This document shows, piece by piece, positions 1-10,645 of a stretch of DNA of 64,000 nucleotides; the first letter of the stretch is position 1, and each line of letters begins with the position of its first letter. The notes under the pieces are model-generated. The model was not told the DNA's origin. It saw only the letters and a program-made list of their open reading frames with translations, and made no database searches. The DNA comes from Gonocerus acuteangulatus (taxonomy: Eukaryota > Arthropoda > Insecta > Hemiptera > Coreidae): assembly GCA_946811695.1 (NCBI GenBank), contig OX328123.1, positions 13,433,662-13,497,661 of the forward strand, given 5' to 3'. A program made the translations under genes and the position numbers.

Positions 1-95
1 AAAAGCTCTGCTTATGTTAGTGAGAAAAAATGAGCCATTACAATTACTTCGCGATGTTCCTGACAAAGAAAAAGGGATTGGTTTCTTACTCGGAA

Positions 96-395
96 AAATT
101 AATGGAATCCTATTAATTTTAGCGAGTTGGATAGACTAGAGTCGCTTAAATTAATATAATTCTATTAATTGCGAGTTGGATTGGCTAGAGTTTTCTTATA
201 TTTTCTTGAGCGAGTGGAGCGTAGCGTAGCAAGCGGAAACGCATATCATGTATTGCTTAATAAATGTAAAAGATCCAAAAAAGAGAGAGAGAAAAGGAAT
301 AAAATATGTTTGTTTACAAATATCGTTGTTTTTTATCCTTCATAACCTGCAAAACAGTCAACTTTAATGCTTAATAACTTTTTTCATAGTTGAGA
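96..395. repeat. Fragment of the GCTCGCT-rich long-TIR family
   Basis: This stretch contains GAGCGTAGCGTAGCAAGCGGAAACGCAT and related words (about 190-245) and a right-arm-like piece with 'cataacctgc' and 'gcttaataac' (340-385). The same words occur in the inverted-repeat elements at 45729-46472 and 47132-47693, so it is probably a degraded copy. No element ends are seen. The rest of 1-1227 is AT-rich. A short more balanced-composition stretch at 660-1225 holds small open frames (715-930, 988-1224) that I do not recognise and do not call genes. Confidence 0.5.
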
Positions 396-1227
396 GAATT
401 GATTGTGATCATATTAAACTTTTTATTAATAAATATTACTTGCCATTATCTAATATGAATTATAACCGTAGATAACGAATCAACTAGTAAAAGATAACCA
501 GCAAAGAACCTGTAAGCTAATCAGTAAGCTTATCAGCGAGTATGAGTAACTGTTATAAATCACTTAACTAAATAAATACTTCAAAAGTAACTGGATGTAG
601 TCCTCGCAAAAAGACCCAATTTTCTTTCATCTCGACAACGAAATAACCAAAAAAGAATAATCACACAAGATGAAGTAATGAGAGAGGGTAGGTGACCTGC
701 GAACTAGAATCCTTTTGAAGAAACCAATCACAGTCAGGCCCACATCGCGGCTTCTCTCCTCACTGCGAGGAGAAAACAAAATATTTGTTCTTCCCCGCGG
801 TCACTGCACGGGTGCGAGAATAGCATCGGAAGTAAGGATCCTCACTATGAACACTCTCACCTTAATACATGTGTTTGTTTTACATCAGGGCAGCGCTCAT
901 CGGAGTAGCTATCGTAGCATCGCAGAATGAATCCTCACCAAGAACGTACCCTAACACTCCAAACTATGTACTGTATTCTTCACGTTTATGTTCATGTTTT
1001 TTTATGGAACCACGGAAATGAAATCAGCTTCAATTAAGAGGATCCTGACTAAAGTAGCCCAACATGAGGAAGATAAGAATGATGGACTTGCTAGCCATAA
1101 AGTCCGATTTTCTGTACAAAGAACTGTAATTCCAAGAAAGCGGCACTTAGTACACGACAGAACACAGAGATCTCTATCGAATAACGCTGATAATAAGACC
1201 AAGATCAGAGATGTTCCACCTTAATAG

Positions 1228-1465
1228 AAAGCCTTGGTGAACATGAGAGAGGTCCCGCTGCTCTATGTGCAAGCAGAAAGAAAAAGAAGACACCTTCCAT
1301 TTCCTTGCAATATGTACAGTACTGAGGGAGTTTAGGCTTAGGTTTTATGGTAAGATATCTTTTACTAAAGAAGAGTTAGAGCCCGAACCAACCGTGAGAA
1401 ATTGAGAAGTCCTCTGCAAGTACCTCGATGCCATTAACAAGTACAGACAATTGTTAATCCAGCAA
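1228..1465 (+). pseudogene. LINE reverse-transcriptase C-terminal fragment (zinc knuckle)
   Basis: Read in the frame starting at 1259, the sequence gives a Cys-X2-Cys pair, then a His and a Cys downstream (CSMCK, then TFHFLAIC), followed by a conserved LREFRLRFYG-like segment and a KYRQLLIQQFN-like end. This is the C-terminal zinc knuckle and tail typical of arthropod non-LTR retrotransposon polyproteins. One in-frame TGA (where a Trp codon is expected) interrupts it, and no RT domain is present upstream, so it is a dead 5'-truncated scrap. The following 1466-2571 is AT-rich with simple runs (a poly-G run near 2177) and no supportable gene. Confidence 0.7.
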
Positions 1466-2571
1466 TTTAATTATTATTACGATTTATTCTTAATTTTTAT
1501 TATCTACTATATCTATATATCTGCTATATATATCTGCTATGCTATATCTGCTATGTCAAATACCACTCACTTACTCACTGACCTATCATTGCCCAGCCCA
1601 AACCAATTGACAGAAAAATTTGAAATTTTGCATGGACACTCCCTTCAGGATATAAACACTCGCTAAGAAAGTTTTTTTTTTATATTCATATTTTTAAGTA
1701 TTTTTAGAGGGGATTGAATTTTTAGTTGGTTTTAAAGAGAGCATGCACACGTTATTAAGACGATAACAGGTCGGCTGTTACCGTACTGTATCTATTTCAT
1801 AATATTATTTTTATTTGCGCTTCATTTACACTATGATGGCACTATGAATTACTAGAAATAAACTGTGATATTGCCCATCGTAGAGTTTATACCTATATAA
1901 CGCTACAGCTGGTGATGGTCCATCCGAGGATAGGATTTTAGAAAAACTAGTATTTTACTGAATTTAATTAACGTAAAGAAAAATGTTTTCTAAAATTAAG
2001 CAAGTGGGTGTAGTCAGGAACGTATATAGGAAAACTTTAAATATTTTAGCGTAAAATGGTGATTTTTAAGGTCCTCTGGACATATAATAAACCAGGATAA
2101 ATGTTGAAGACATTTTCCGTTTTTATAGGCTTTTTTTTACAAGAAATGTTTTCACCAAAACACCAAAAATTTCGGGGGGGGGGGGGGGACGATATTTTGT
2201 CATTCCCTTCATTCTCATACTTTTTTATTTCATTTATTATTATTTTTTTTAAAACAGATAAACTACTATTGTATCGAATTAATATCATTAATGGAGGCCT
2301 GATGCTATTGACCTCAACGGTCGATGCACCGAAAGAAAAAATTAACGGAGGCCATGCAAGTGCTAACTAAAATACGTTCCTTAACACGGTTGGTCGGTTG
2401 TGAAACACGATACCTAACGTGAGGTAATTTAATTTGACAAGGAATGATTCTCTCTCAGCAAATAAAACAAATCTTTTACATGTTTTGATGTAGGTGATAA
2501 AATAAAAATATTTTTAAAAATTCTCAAACTCCCTGTTTTCGAAGATCAATCAATTTCTGTTTTAGATTGTT

Positions 2572-2658
2572 GGGGCAAAATACTTCCGAGTAACATTTTT
2601 AACAAAACTTAATTGTAGCTGCTATATGTTGGATATTACTATATGGGACTAGCACCTC

Positions 2659-2689
<31 letters not shown>

Positions 2690-2947
2690 GGACGGCATAG
2701 TGAGGTTCAACATTGCACCTCTTTTTTTGGATAGGAGAAAGGAAAACGGTCTCAAAGGAAATAATTTATTCTAAATGTGGGACTATCAGTTGAAATGGTT
2801 AGGGGCAACAAGATTAAGTAGCATACATAGCTTGTAGTCATATTTTAGTAGCATTTGCATCATAGACTGATAGTCCTACATAATATCCAACATACAGCAG
2901 CTATAGTTAAGTTTTGTTAATAATGTTGCTTGGCGCTATTTTGCCCC
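2572..2947. mobile_element. Small inverted-repeat element (MITE-like), GGGGCAAAATA ends
   Basis: The ends are GGGGCAAAATA on the left and TATTTTGCCCC on the right. The inverted arms extend about 75 bp with mismatches; both include the words 'acaaaacttaa' and 'atgttggatatt' in opposite orientation. Between the arms lie a poly-T run (about 2660-2689) and unique sequence. There is no coding capacity. No convincing target duplication was found, so superfamily is unknown. The following 2948-3960 is AT-rich and I see no gene in it. Confidence 0.65.
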
Positions 2948-3963
2948 GACCCCTTCATTTAATCTACACCTTCCTATTGGGTTATAATAAGAAAATTAAG
3001 CAGTATTTGAAGGATCAATTTGTTTCTACAATTAATTTTTAGAATTACTGAATTAATTAAGTCCTCAAATAAAATGTAACTTTATGTAAAAATGAAATTT
3101 AAATAACTTAATATTTATTTTCAACTTTTTCTTTAAAGCAAACGCAGAAACATAGCTGAAGAAATATCCACTATTAGTCTCACTCAGACTTATGATAATT
3201 CATGTTGAAGTTGAGGTTGGGGAAGGATCATTGAATTCTGGAAGTAACAAGTGGAAGTTGCTCCCCAAAATTGTTTAAAACATTAACTAATATTTGTGGC
3301 GTTTCGAAACTGTTGCATCATCAGGCTTATACAATATAAAATAAAAAACAATGAATAATGAGGAACTCCATAAGATGAATAAGGAGGAACTTTTGGGGAG
3401 AAACTCCTGCTAAGTTATTTTAAGAATGGTAATTTAACTGAAAATTTATTAAATATTTTATTTCAACATATATGAAAAAATGTATTGTGATTATATAAAC
3501 TATATACACATTATACACACTTACGACTCCGTTCGCAAACATCTTACCTTAAATACATTATTCCTTGACTAGTTTAAGCACTTATTTTCTAAGATTAACA
3601 AGAATACTAAATAAAATTATTAAAAGAAAGAGCTAAATATAAACAGTCACTACATAATATTTTTCCAAATTAAAAAGTATAGTTTAATTACAAATTTACA
3701 TGTTATTATCAAACAATTAAATATTAGGTATTTAAAATTACTGCTAAGTGTTGTTTTTACTTTTCTGTTAATTTGGCATTTCTATTTGGATAATAAATAA
3801 AAAGCTCCAGGAACCAACACGACAAAAACGTTAACTTTGGTCGTCTAAGCTGTATTTAATGTCACTTCACAGATTTCTTCATTTTAATACTACATAGGTA
3901 CAACCTAACCAAAAAATGAAGTACAGTTTTGATTTTTTTTTTTTTGTTGTTGTTTACTTAACA

Positions 3964-5205
3964 TCACCGAACAATAAATCTTGTACGACGTGACGGTCCA
4001 GAATTTTTGAACATGGCCGCTGGATTTCCCTCTTGCTGGCGTGCTTTATTCTGCTCTGCGAATCTTGTTAACATCTCAACAATATGCGTATGACCTTTGA
4101 ACGCAGCGATGAAAATGGGCGTTCTTCCGCTGACATCCTTCTCGTCGAGTCTTGCACCGTTTTCGACCAATATTTCCACAACTCTGCCATGACCGAATGC
4201 AGCAGCTAGGTGCAGTGGAGTCAAGTTGTGCCCGCCTTTTTCGTTTACGTTTGATCCTCTTTCTAGGAGTTCCTGGACTGCTTGCCATCGATTGCTTGCA
4301 GACGCCCAGTGCAAAGGTGTGAGTTTGTCCTTATTCTTGACGTGGATGCTTGCACCTTGATCGAGCAATTCGTTCAGGGTTCCCATTTGGCCGCTGCCGG
4401 ACGTCCAATAAAGTGGCGTTTCGTCATCATTGTCTAGTGCGTTTACGTCTGCACCTTTTGAAATGAGTAGCCTTACCGTGCTGAGGTGTCCGTTCCTCGC
4501 AGCAAGGTGCAAAGGCGTTATTCCGTAGTCATCCTTAATCCTGACGTTTGCACCTCGGTCAATGAGGTATCTCACAACGGTATCCATACCATCTGTGGCC
4601 GGGCGAAGTATTGGGGACCTTCCCATGTTGTCTCCGGAATCAACATGAGCCCCATTATCAATCAATACCTTCACAGCTTCCAAGAATCCTCTTTCTGCAG
4701 CCAAGTGCAAAGGCGTCCTTCCGTTGTCGTCACTAACGTCAGCACCAAGTCCTGCACCCAAAAGCCATGCGATAACGTTGTCGTTTCCTTTCATCGCAGC
4801 AAGGTGCAATAGGGTACCATTCCGCAAATCTTTGCACCTGACCGTAACGTCAGCACCGTACTTCTTCAATAGCGACATCGCAGGAAGATTCCCTATATCA
4901 GCCGCTCGCCATAGAGGAGTGAGCTCCAATTCGTCTAAGACATCAGGATCCATTCCAGTTTCCAGCAATGCACGAAGAGCGTCGTTGCTCCAACAGGAAA
5001 CCGCAACGTGAAGTAACGTATCGCCATTAGCTGTCCGCATATTCGTATTGGTTCCCTTAGCAGCAAACAGCATTACCAATTCCGGTTTGTTGTTCGCAAC
5101 AGCTTTGAACAACTCTGCTTGGGCTTTGCTTTTTGTAAAGTTTTCAGGGTTATACGCTGCAGAGCTGCGGCAAACAGAATTCTCAACGACGAAATGGTCT
5201 GGTAC
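3964..5205 (-). CDS. Ankyrin-repeat protein, terminal coding exon
   Basis: The reading frame ends with TGA at 3964-3966. It is open upstream to a likely splice acceptor at 5207-5206 (pyrimidine-rich 'tgtgttctgttctag' then exon), giving about 413 residues in this exon. There is no ATG at the exon start, so it is probably the last exon of a multi-exon gene whose 5' exons I cannot locate. The protein is about ten consecutive ankyrin repeats, each with a TPLHLAA-type motif (variants TLLHVAV, TPLWRAA, SPILRPA, TPLYWTS, TPIFIAA), plus a degenerate first repeat, followed by a polar, basic tail ending in RRTRFIVR. Ankyrin repeats mediate protein-protein binding, so no specific function can be given. 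Codon use is GC-richer than the flanking DNA, as expected of a conserved exon. ATTAAA-like words lie downstream on the minus strand near 3850-3890. Large ankyrin proteins of spiders include latrotoxins, but no latrotoxin N-terminal region is visible and I do not make that call. Confidence 0.85.
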   Translation of the reverse strand, partial: VPDHFVVENSVCRSSAAYNPENFTKSKAQAELFKAVANNKPELVMLFAAKGTNTNMRTANGDTLLHVAVSCWSNDALRALLETGMDPDVLDELELTPLWRAADIGNLPAMSLLKKYGADVTVRCKDLRNGTLLHLAAMKGNDNVIAWLLGAGLGADVSDDNGRTPLHLAAERGFLEAVKVLIDNGAHVDSGDNMGRSPILRPATDGMDTVVRYLIDRGANVRIKDDYGITPLHLAARNGHLSTVRLLISKGADVNALDNDDETPLYWTSGSGQMGTLNELLDQGASIHVKNKDKLTPLHWASASNRWQAVQELLERGSNVNEKGGHNLTPLHLAAAFGHGRVVEILVENGARLDEKDVSGRTPIFIAAFKGHTHIVEMLTRFAEQNKARQQEGNPAAMFKNSGPSRRTRFIVR

Positions 5206-5630
5206 CTAGAACAGAACACATCACATCGTCAAGAAAATTAGGACGTCCTTTCGTCGTGTAATATTTTACAAGAAAACATGCAATAATTGAGTAGCAGACG
5301 CCAGTAAATAACTCTGACAGATAACCTAAATCTCAAAAAGTCTTATAAAGAAGGCTTGTCGTGGAAACCTTACAAAGAAAAATGTTGTTCAGTATAAGAA
5401 AATTTGTTATACTATTATCGATATTACAAACATACTTGCTAATCTGTATTATTTCTTATTTTTTTAGAAAAAAGAACAATCATCTCCGTACGAAATAATT
5501 GTCTATTGGAAAAGGCCAAAATTCTCAAATGTCCAAAACGTGCCAAAGCATTAGGTGCTGGCTAATGCTTTTTTCCTTAGAATATTCCCAAAATCAAGTA
5601 AAATTAGATATACATAGTCTTTTAACTATA

Positions 5631-6316
5631 ATCTTCACTTATTGTAAAATTATGCCAAGACCTTCTTTATGGACTGTATATCTTCACGTATTGTAAAATT
5701 ATGCCAAGACCTTCTTTATGGACTGTATATCTTCACTTATTGTAAAATTATGCCAAGACCTTCTTTATGGACTGTATATCTTCACTTATTGTAAAATTAT
5801 GCCAAGACCTTCTTTATGGACTGTATATCTTCACTTATTGTAAAATTATGCCAAGACCTTCTTTATGGACTGTATATCTTCACTTATTGTAAAATTATGC
5901 CAAGACCTTCTTTATGGACTGTATATCTTCACTTATTGTAAAATTATGCCAAGACCTTCTTTATGGACTGTATATCTTCACTTATTGTAAAATTATGCCA
6001 AGACCTTCTTTATGGACTGTATATCTTCACTTATTGTAAAATTATGCCAAGACCTTCTTTATGGACTGTATATCTTCACTTATTGTAAAATTATGCCAAG
6101 ACCTTCTTTATGGACTGTATATCTTCACTTATTGTAAAATTATGCCAAGACCTTCTTTATGGACTGTATATCTTCACTTATTGTAAAATTATGCCAAGAC
6201 CTTCTTTATGGACTGTATATCTTCACTTATTGTAAAATTATTCACCGGTCCTTCTTTATGGACTGTATATCTACACTTATTGTAAAATTATGCCAAGTCC
6301 TTCTATATGGACTGTA
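5631..6316. repeat. 49-bp minisatellite, about 14 copies
   Basis: A 49-bp unit with the words 'cttcacttattgtaaaatta' and 'tgccaagaccttctttatgg' repeats from 5631, with about 14 units. Central units are essentially identical. The last two carry substitutions ('ttcaccggtcc', 'ctacac', 'ctatatgg'), the usual decay at an array edge. It lies about 430 bp upstream (in gene sense) of the ankyrin exon acceptor, possibly inside an intron. The intervening 5208-5630 shows no exon. Confidence 0.95.
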
Positions 6317-6394
6317 TATATGTAGATGAAAAACCCCGGAGAGATCACCCCAAGAACTAAAGAATCATTTTAATTTTTTTCTTTTTTTTTTTAA

Positions 6395-6515
6395 TTTTAA
6401 CCTTTTTCTTAATTATAACCTAAGAATTTTAGGACGGGTTATCTATAGGTTACCACCCTTTTCTAGCCAGGATAGGGCTGATGCCTTTTCTTTTTCTAAA
6501 GAAATCCACCACCGA
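6395..6515 (-). mobile_element. SINE family B, 3' part (truncated)
   Basis: Contains the family B 3' body on the minus strand: 'aggacgggttatctataggt' and 'ccagga tagggctgatgcc' read from the plus strand. It matches copies at 40392-40545, 46512-46721 and 62405-62575. The tRNA-like head with the B box is missing, so only the 3' half is here. Confidence 0.75.
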
Positions 6516-6896
6516 TTCACATTTCAAATTTTCTATTACTGGAATACTAGTAGGATTTATTTTAATCTAAGAGCTGGCAACGTTTTCGACAATGAATTTT
6601 AGTATGGCTAAATGCTTACTATATTGCCTCTATCACTCCCCTAGACATTATACGTTGCGTTCATTAGCGCGCATCTTATTTGTACAGAAAAATAGTTTGT
6701 TTGTTTAGAAAATATGGGGCGAAAAACCTCACGGTCGTCAGCGCCCTATTATGTTATTGCAACGCACAACCATTCATCCCATGTTCCCGGTGAAAGGTGT
6801 GCTTTCCTTAGGGAGTCAGGAATTTTTTTTTTTTTTATTTACCTTTCTAATTTTTTTTTATTTATTCTTTTTTTATTAAATTAGACCTTGTACTTA

Positions 6897-6950
<54 letters not shown>
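6897..6950. repeat. (TA)n microsatellite
   Basis: Uninterrupted TA dinucleotides. The surrounding 6520-8200 is AT-rich with poly-T, poly-A and poly-C runs. I see no gene or recognisable element in it apart from this array. Confidence 0.95.
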
Positions 6951-6951
<1 letters not shown>

Positions 6952-8201
6952 TTTTCGGCATATTCTCTTTTTCTCACTTTCTATTTTTCTTCCCCCCCCC
7001 CTTTAAAATAGTAATTTTTCTTATCTTTCCAGAAAACTATTTTTTTTGTTAATAAATCAATTCAACTTTTCAAAGGTTAAATTTATTCTTTCCTGACATT
7101 ATTATTGTTATTTAAAACGTACCAGAGGATGTACATTTTCGTACAATGCACTAGGAAATTATTCCTTTAAATTTGTATTAATTTTTTTTTTTTTTTAATT
7201 TTTTGATATGGGTAAAATTCAATTATTAAAAAATGCATAATTAATTTGCAAAACAATAATTCAGCCACCAGTCACAATGATTTAAAATTAAAAGGAGAGT
7301 AGGGCTGTTGAAAGATGTCAGAAGGCGTCAGCATAGTAGCATCCAGGCATTTTTTATTATTGACTTTAATGTTTTTAATAAAATTGAGCTGTAATGCCAA
7401 AAGTCTCTTTTGTAAAGGCTAAAATGGAAAAATTAATCAATTTGAAAGAAGACTAATTCAATAGTTTTTGGTCATTTACCAGCAATCTTTTTTGTATTTG
7501 ATTATTTGCCAACCAAAACAATATAATCAAAACTTTTCAATTTTAAATCTGGTGATTTAACGGCGAAATATTTGTTTGGATAATTCATTATAGATATTTT
7601 AATACTCAAAGACCACCATGTATACTTTTTAGCCATATAAAAATGTTTAGAAAAAAATATTTTTATTTAAATTAAAAAATAAAAAATAATTTTCTGGTAT
7701 ATTGTACGAAAATATACATTGTCTGGTACATTGTAAACAACAATAATAATGTCTGGCAAAACCAAATATGTCTGGTAATGTAATAAATATAAACTTCAAA
7801 ATATCAAATTGATTTATTAACAAAAATCAGGTTCCAGAAATGATTTATTTTATTTTATTTTATGATGAGCTTCGTAATGATAGCGATGAGCTCATGATAA
7901 AGTTGGTAACACGTTCCTTGTCCAGTCAAAAAAAAAAAAAAAGAAAAAAAGAAGAACAAAAACTAAACAAAACAGTACCACAACATTAGGTATTAGATAA
8001 ACAAACTATTTTAGTGATTTCCTGTTATATGTATATAATTCATTGATTTCTACAAGACATAAATGTATATTCAAACATAAATAAAAATAAGAAGAAAAAA
8101 TAAATAAATTGAACAGGTAGTAGAAATTATTGCATAGTTTGTTTGTATCTGAAAACTAAATAAATATAAACAAAACAAAAAACAAATAAAAAATAAATAA
8201 A

Positions 8202-8204
8202 TAT

Positions 8205-8260
<56 letters not shown>
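8202..8260. repeat. (TA)n microsatellite
   Basis: TA array with one interruption (TG near 8220), immediately downstream, in element sense, of the minus-strand LINE scrap at 8330-8515. Confidence 0.9.
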
Positions 8261-8264
<4 letters not shown>

Positions 8265-8329
8265 TAATAAAAGGGGTGGTTAGAAAAAGTAAGTTCTGGT
8301 AAATACTATTTATATTTTGTTATATATGT

Positions 8330-8515
8330 TTAAAGTTTTAAAATGTTCAAGTATTTTGTGGATGTATGGACTACCTTCAGTCAGTAAGTCGTGAAGGTCG
8401 TGAGGAATGTCTAAGTCACTACGCAGTCTACAGTCTGTCAGTATGTGTCTAACAGTCAAAGTCTCATTACAACTTGCACAGGTTGGCCTCTGCTTCAGAA
8501 ATGATTTGAAAAATG
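8330..8515 (-). pseudogene. LINE C-terminal zinc-knuckle fragment
   Basis: On the minus strand the frame reads a CASCNETLTVRHILTDCRL-like zinc knuckle (Cys-X2-Cys-X7-His-X4-Cys) followed by a tail rich in LDIPHDLHDLL. It closely resembles the C-termini of the two LINEs at 29.3-31.5 kb and 36.3-39.3 kb, so it is a 5'-truncated copy of that family. No RT or RNase H is present. The stretch 8516-8840 beyond it has no clear identity. Confidence 0.75.
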
Positions 8516-8843
8516 TGTCCGGGGATGTACTATACTAAAAATGTAGCCATAGTAAAATTTCTGTTTTCCTGACATTACTAGCTCTTGTACTATTACTGAT
8601 GATGATCTATTATTTTGCGACCAAAATTTTCTATTTTTAAATTACCAAGCAAATGTTTTAAAGCATCTAAATAAATTGTATTTCTATCATTTCTTAGGTG
8701 ATTAAAAGAGTGATAATGTACTAAAACTAGGATAAGAAAATAACAAATTAATAGAATATATTAAAAAATAAATTTACTTACCGAAAATGCGACGCATGCT
8801 GTGGAGTAGAGCAGTATAATTTGGGTAATGTGCCCTAGAAATA

Positions 8844-9791
8844 AATAATTGCAATGTCATTATGTATGTTATCTATCATGTAGTCTCAAAATAATTATCT
8901 AGATATAGGCTGGCTGCAAAGTAGTGTTATTGCTTCAAGGTACTTATAGGATATTTGATTCTGAGAAGAATGTTCCTATCAACATGGGTCTTGAAATACT
9001 TTCGCAAGGCTCTAGAGTTAAAAAACCTTCTAAATAATTGCAATGTCATTATGTATGTTATCTATCATGTAGTCTCAAAATAATTATCTAGATATAGGCT
9101 GGCCGCAAAGTAGTGTTATTGCTTCAAGGTACTTATAGGATATTTGATTCTGAGAAGAATGTTCCTATCAACATGGGTCTTGAAATACTTTCGCAAGGCT
9201 CTAGAGTTAAAAAAACCTTCTAAATAATTGCAATGTCATTATGTATGTTATCTATCATGTAGTCTCAAAATAATTATCTAGATATAGGCTGGCTGCAAAG
9301 TAGTGTTATTGCTTCAAGGTACTTATAGGATATTTGATTCTGAGAAGAATGTTCCTATCAACATGGGTCTTGAAATACTTTCGCAAGGCTCTAGAGTTAA
9401 AAAACCTTCTAAATAATTGCAATGTCATTATGTATGTTATCTATCATGTAGTCTCAAAATAATAATCTAGATATAGGCTGGCCGCAAAGTAGGGTTATTG
9501 CTTCAAGGTACTTATAGGATATTTGATTCTGAGAAGAATGTTCCTATCAACATGGGTCTTGAAATACTTTCGCAAGGCTCTAGAGTTAAAAAACCTTCTA
9601 AATAATTGCAATGTCATTATGTATGTTATCTATCATGTAGTCTCAAAATAATTATCTAGATATAGGCTGGCCGCAAAGTAGGGTTATTGCTTCAAGGTAC
9701 TTAGAGGATATTTGATTCTGAGAAGAATGTTCCTATCAACATGGGTCTTGAAATACTTTCGCAAGGCTCTAGAGTTAAAAAAACCTTCTAA
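8844..9791. repeat. 189-bp tandem repeat, five copies
   Basis: The word 'gcaatgtcat' recurs at 8851, 9040, 9230, 9419 and 9608, giving a period of 189 bp (one 190). Copies are nearly identical. Diagnostic variants are 'ggctgcaaag' in copies 1 and 3, 'ggccgcaaag' in 2, 4 and 5, and 'gtaggg' replacing 'gtagtg' in 4 and 5. There is no open frame across copies. Confidence 0.95.
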
Positions 9792-9886
9792 AACCACGTT
9801 TTTCAGACTCCAAGTCCTGTTAACTAGTCAACATGTGGTGTTAAAGGAAAACCTTCAAGTATGTGCTGTAGGTTACTAAATTCTGC

Positions 9887-10230
9887 TGGTTAGCTCAGTG
9901 GTAGAGCACTGGACTAATAAGTTGGAGGACCTGAGTTCAAATCCCAAAAAAACACTAAAGATTTTTTCGTCTAGTGTCTTCATTCATGGGTTGAATTTGG
10001 CCTTCCTGGCCGTCCCTAGGCCAAACCAGCCTTTAATAAATTTATCAATGGGTACCTTGGGTGCTAATGACTCTAGCAGTCGAAGCGGCCCAGGGGAAAG
10101 TCACGCGGCCGGAGCATAGTACTGATCACACTATCTCCCTAGTGTGCCGTATGGTCATGAATCAGATACCTCTATAGTATCTGCCCCTCAGGGCCCTCGT
10201 GGCCTGTTACGGGACTTTTTTTTTTTTTTT
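9887..10230 (+). mobile_element. SINE family A, tRNA-derived, full length
   Basis: The 5' head has a pol III A box (TTAGCTCAGTGG) and B box (GAGTTCAAATCC) in tRNA spacing, with an anticodon loop CTAATAA resembling tRNA-Ile(AAU). A body of about 270 bp follows, ending in 'cctgttacgggac' and a T run that would also act as a pol III terminator. The element is flanked by imperfect 14-bp direct repeats, TTACTAAATTCTGC (9873-9886) and TTACTGAATCCTGC (10231-10244), read as a target-site duplication. A second copy in opposite orientation is at 40790-41143. A small open frame across the head (9898-10119) is not a gene. Confidence 0.9.
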
Positions 10231-10357
10231 TTACTGAATCCTGCACATTTTGGGATCTAATTTTGCATCTCTGGATCTGGAGATTTGTTTGGTCTATCTT
10301 TAATACTTTCCCAGCGTTGATCAAAGCTTTTTGTGATGATTCTGTTATAAGAAAAGA

Positions 10358-10645
10358 TGGAATGGTTGGGATTCGGCTAAAGAAACCTTAATACGATTTT
10401 CGTTTTAAAAAAATCTATATTTAGGACGTTTCGGCAACTCATTGGTAGCCTTCGTCAGCTATGGAAATGCCTGGAGGCAAAGGAAGACCAATGACACTTC
10501 CACAATGGTTACTTTGGTCTTCCTCTGCCTCCAGGCATTTCCATAGCTGACGAAGGCTACCAAAGAGTAGCCGAAACGTCCTAAATATAGATTTTTTTAA
10601 CAAAAATCGTATTAAGGTTTCTTTAGCCGAATCCCAACCATTCCA
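10358..10645. mobile_element. Inverted repeat carrying a hammerhead-like motif
   Basis: Two inverted arms of about 130 bp (10358-10492 and 10515-10645) surround about 20 bp. Each arm contains the converging words 'ggacgtttcgg' and 'ccttcgtcagc'. The outer ends read 'tggaatggttgggattcgg' and its complement. The structure has no coding capacity. Head-to-head repeats with such motifs are known from Penelope-like element terminal repeats. That assignment is inference. Confidence 0.75.
10544..10583 (+). ncRNA. Hammerhead-ribozyme-like core
   Basis: In order: TAG (10544-10546, stem I strand), CTGACGA (10547-10553, matching the CUGANGA box), an extra A, a perfect 6-bp stem II GGCTAC/GTAGCC with loop CAAAGA (10555-10572), GAAA (10573-10576), then CGTC with GUC as cleavage triplet (10578-10580), then CTA (10581-10583), which pairs with the initial TAG. 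Stem III would be only the self-complementary ACGU, as in minimal hammerheads thought to act as dimers. The extra A between box and stem II is non-canonical. Activity is untested. Confidence 0.55.

Noticed and set aside
715..1224. Two short plus-strand open frames before the LINE scrap
   Set aside because: No recognisable motif, and neither shows convincing start context or splice sites.
3290..3340. Third possible hammerhead core on the minus strand (CTGATGA ... GAAACGCC)
   Set aside because: Stem II does not pair convincingly, the cleavage triplet is GCC instead of a UH type, and stem I bases do not match. At most a degraded copy.
3964..5205. Latrotoxin gene
   Set aside because: Only ankyrin repeats are visible, the exon begins at a splice acceptor, and no latrotoxin-specific N-terminal region is present.
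9887..9960. Functional tRNA genes at SINE heads (also 21590-21652, 41080-41143, 46512-46590)
   Set aside because: Acceptor stems do not close and each head is fused to a SINE body.
5631..10000. CRISPR-like tandem arrays
   Set aside because: Units are contiguous without unique spacers, and the sequence is eukaryotic.
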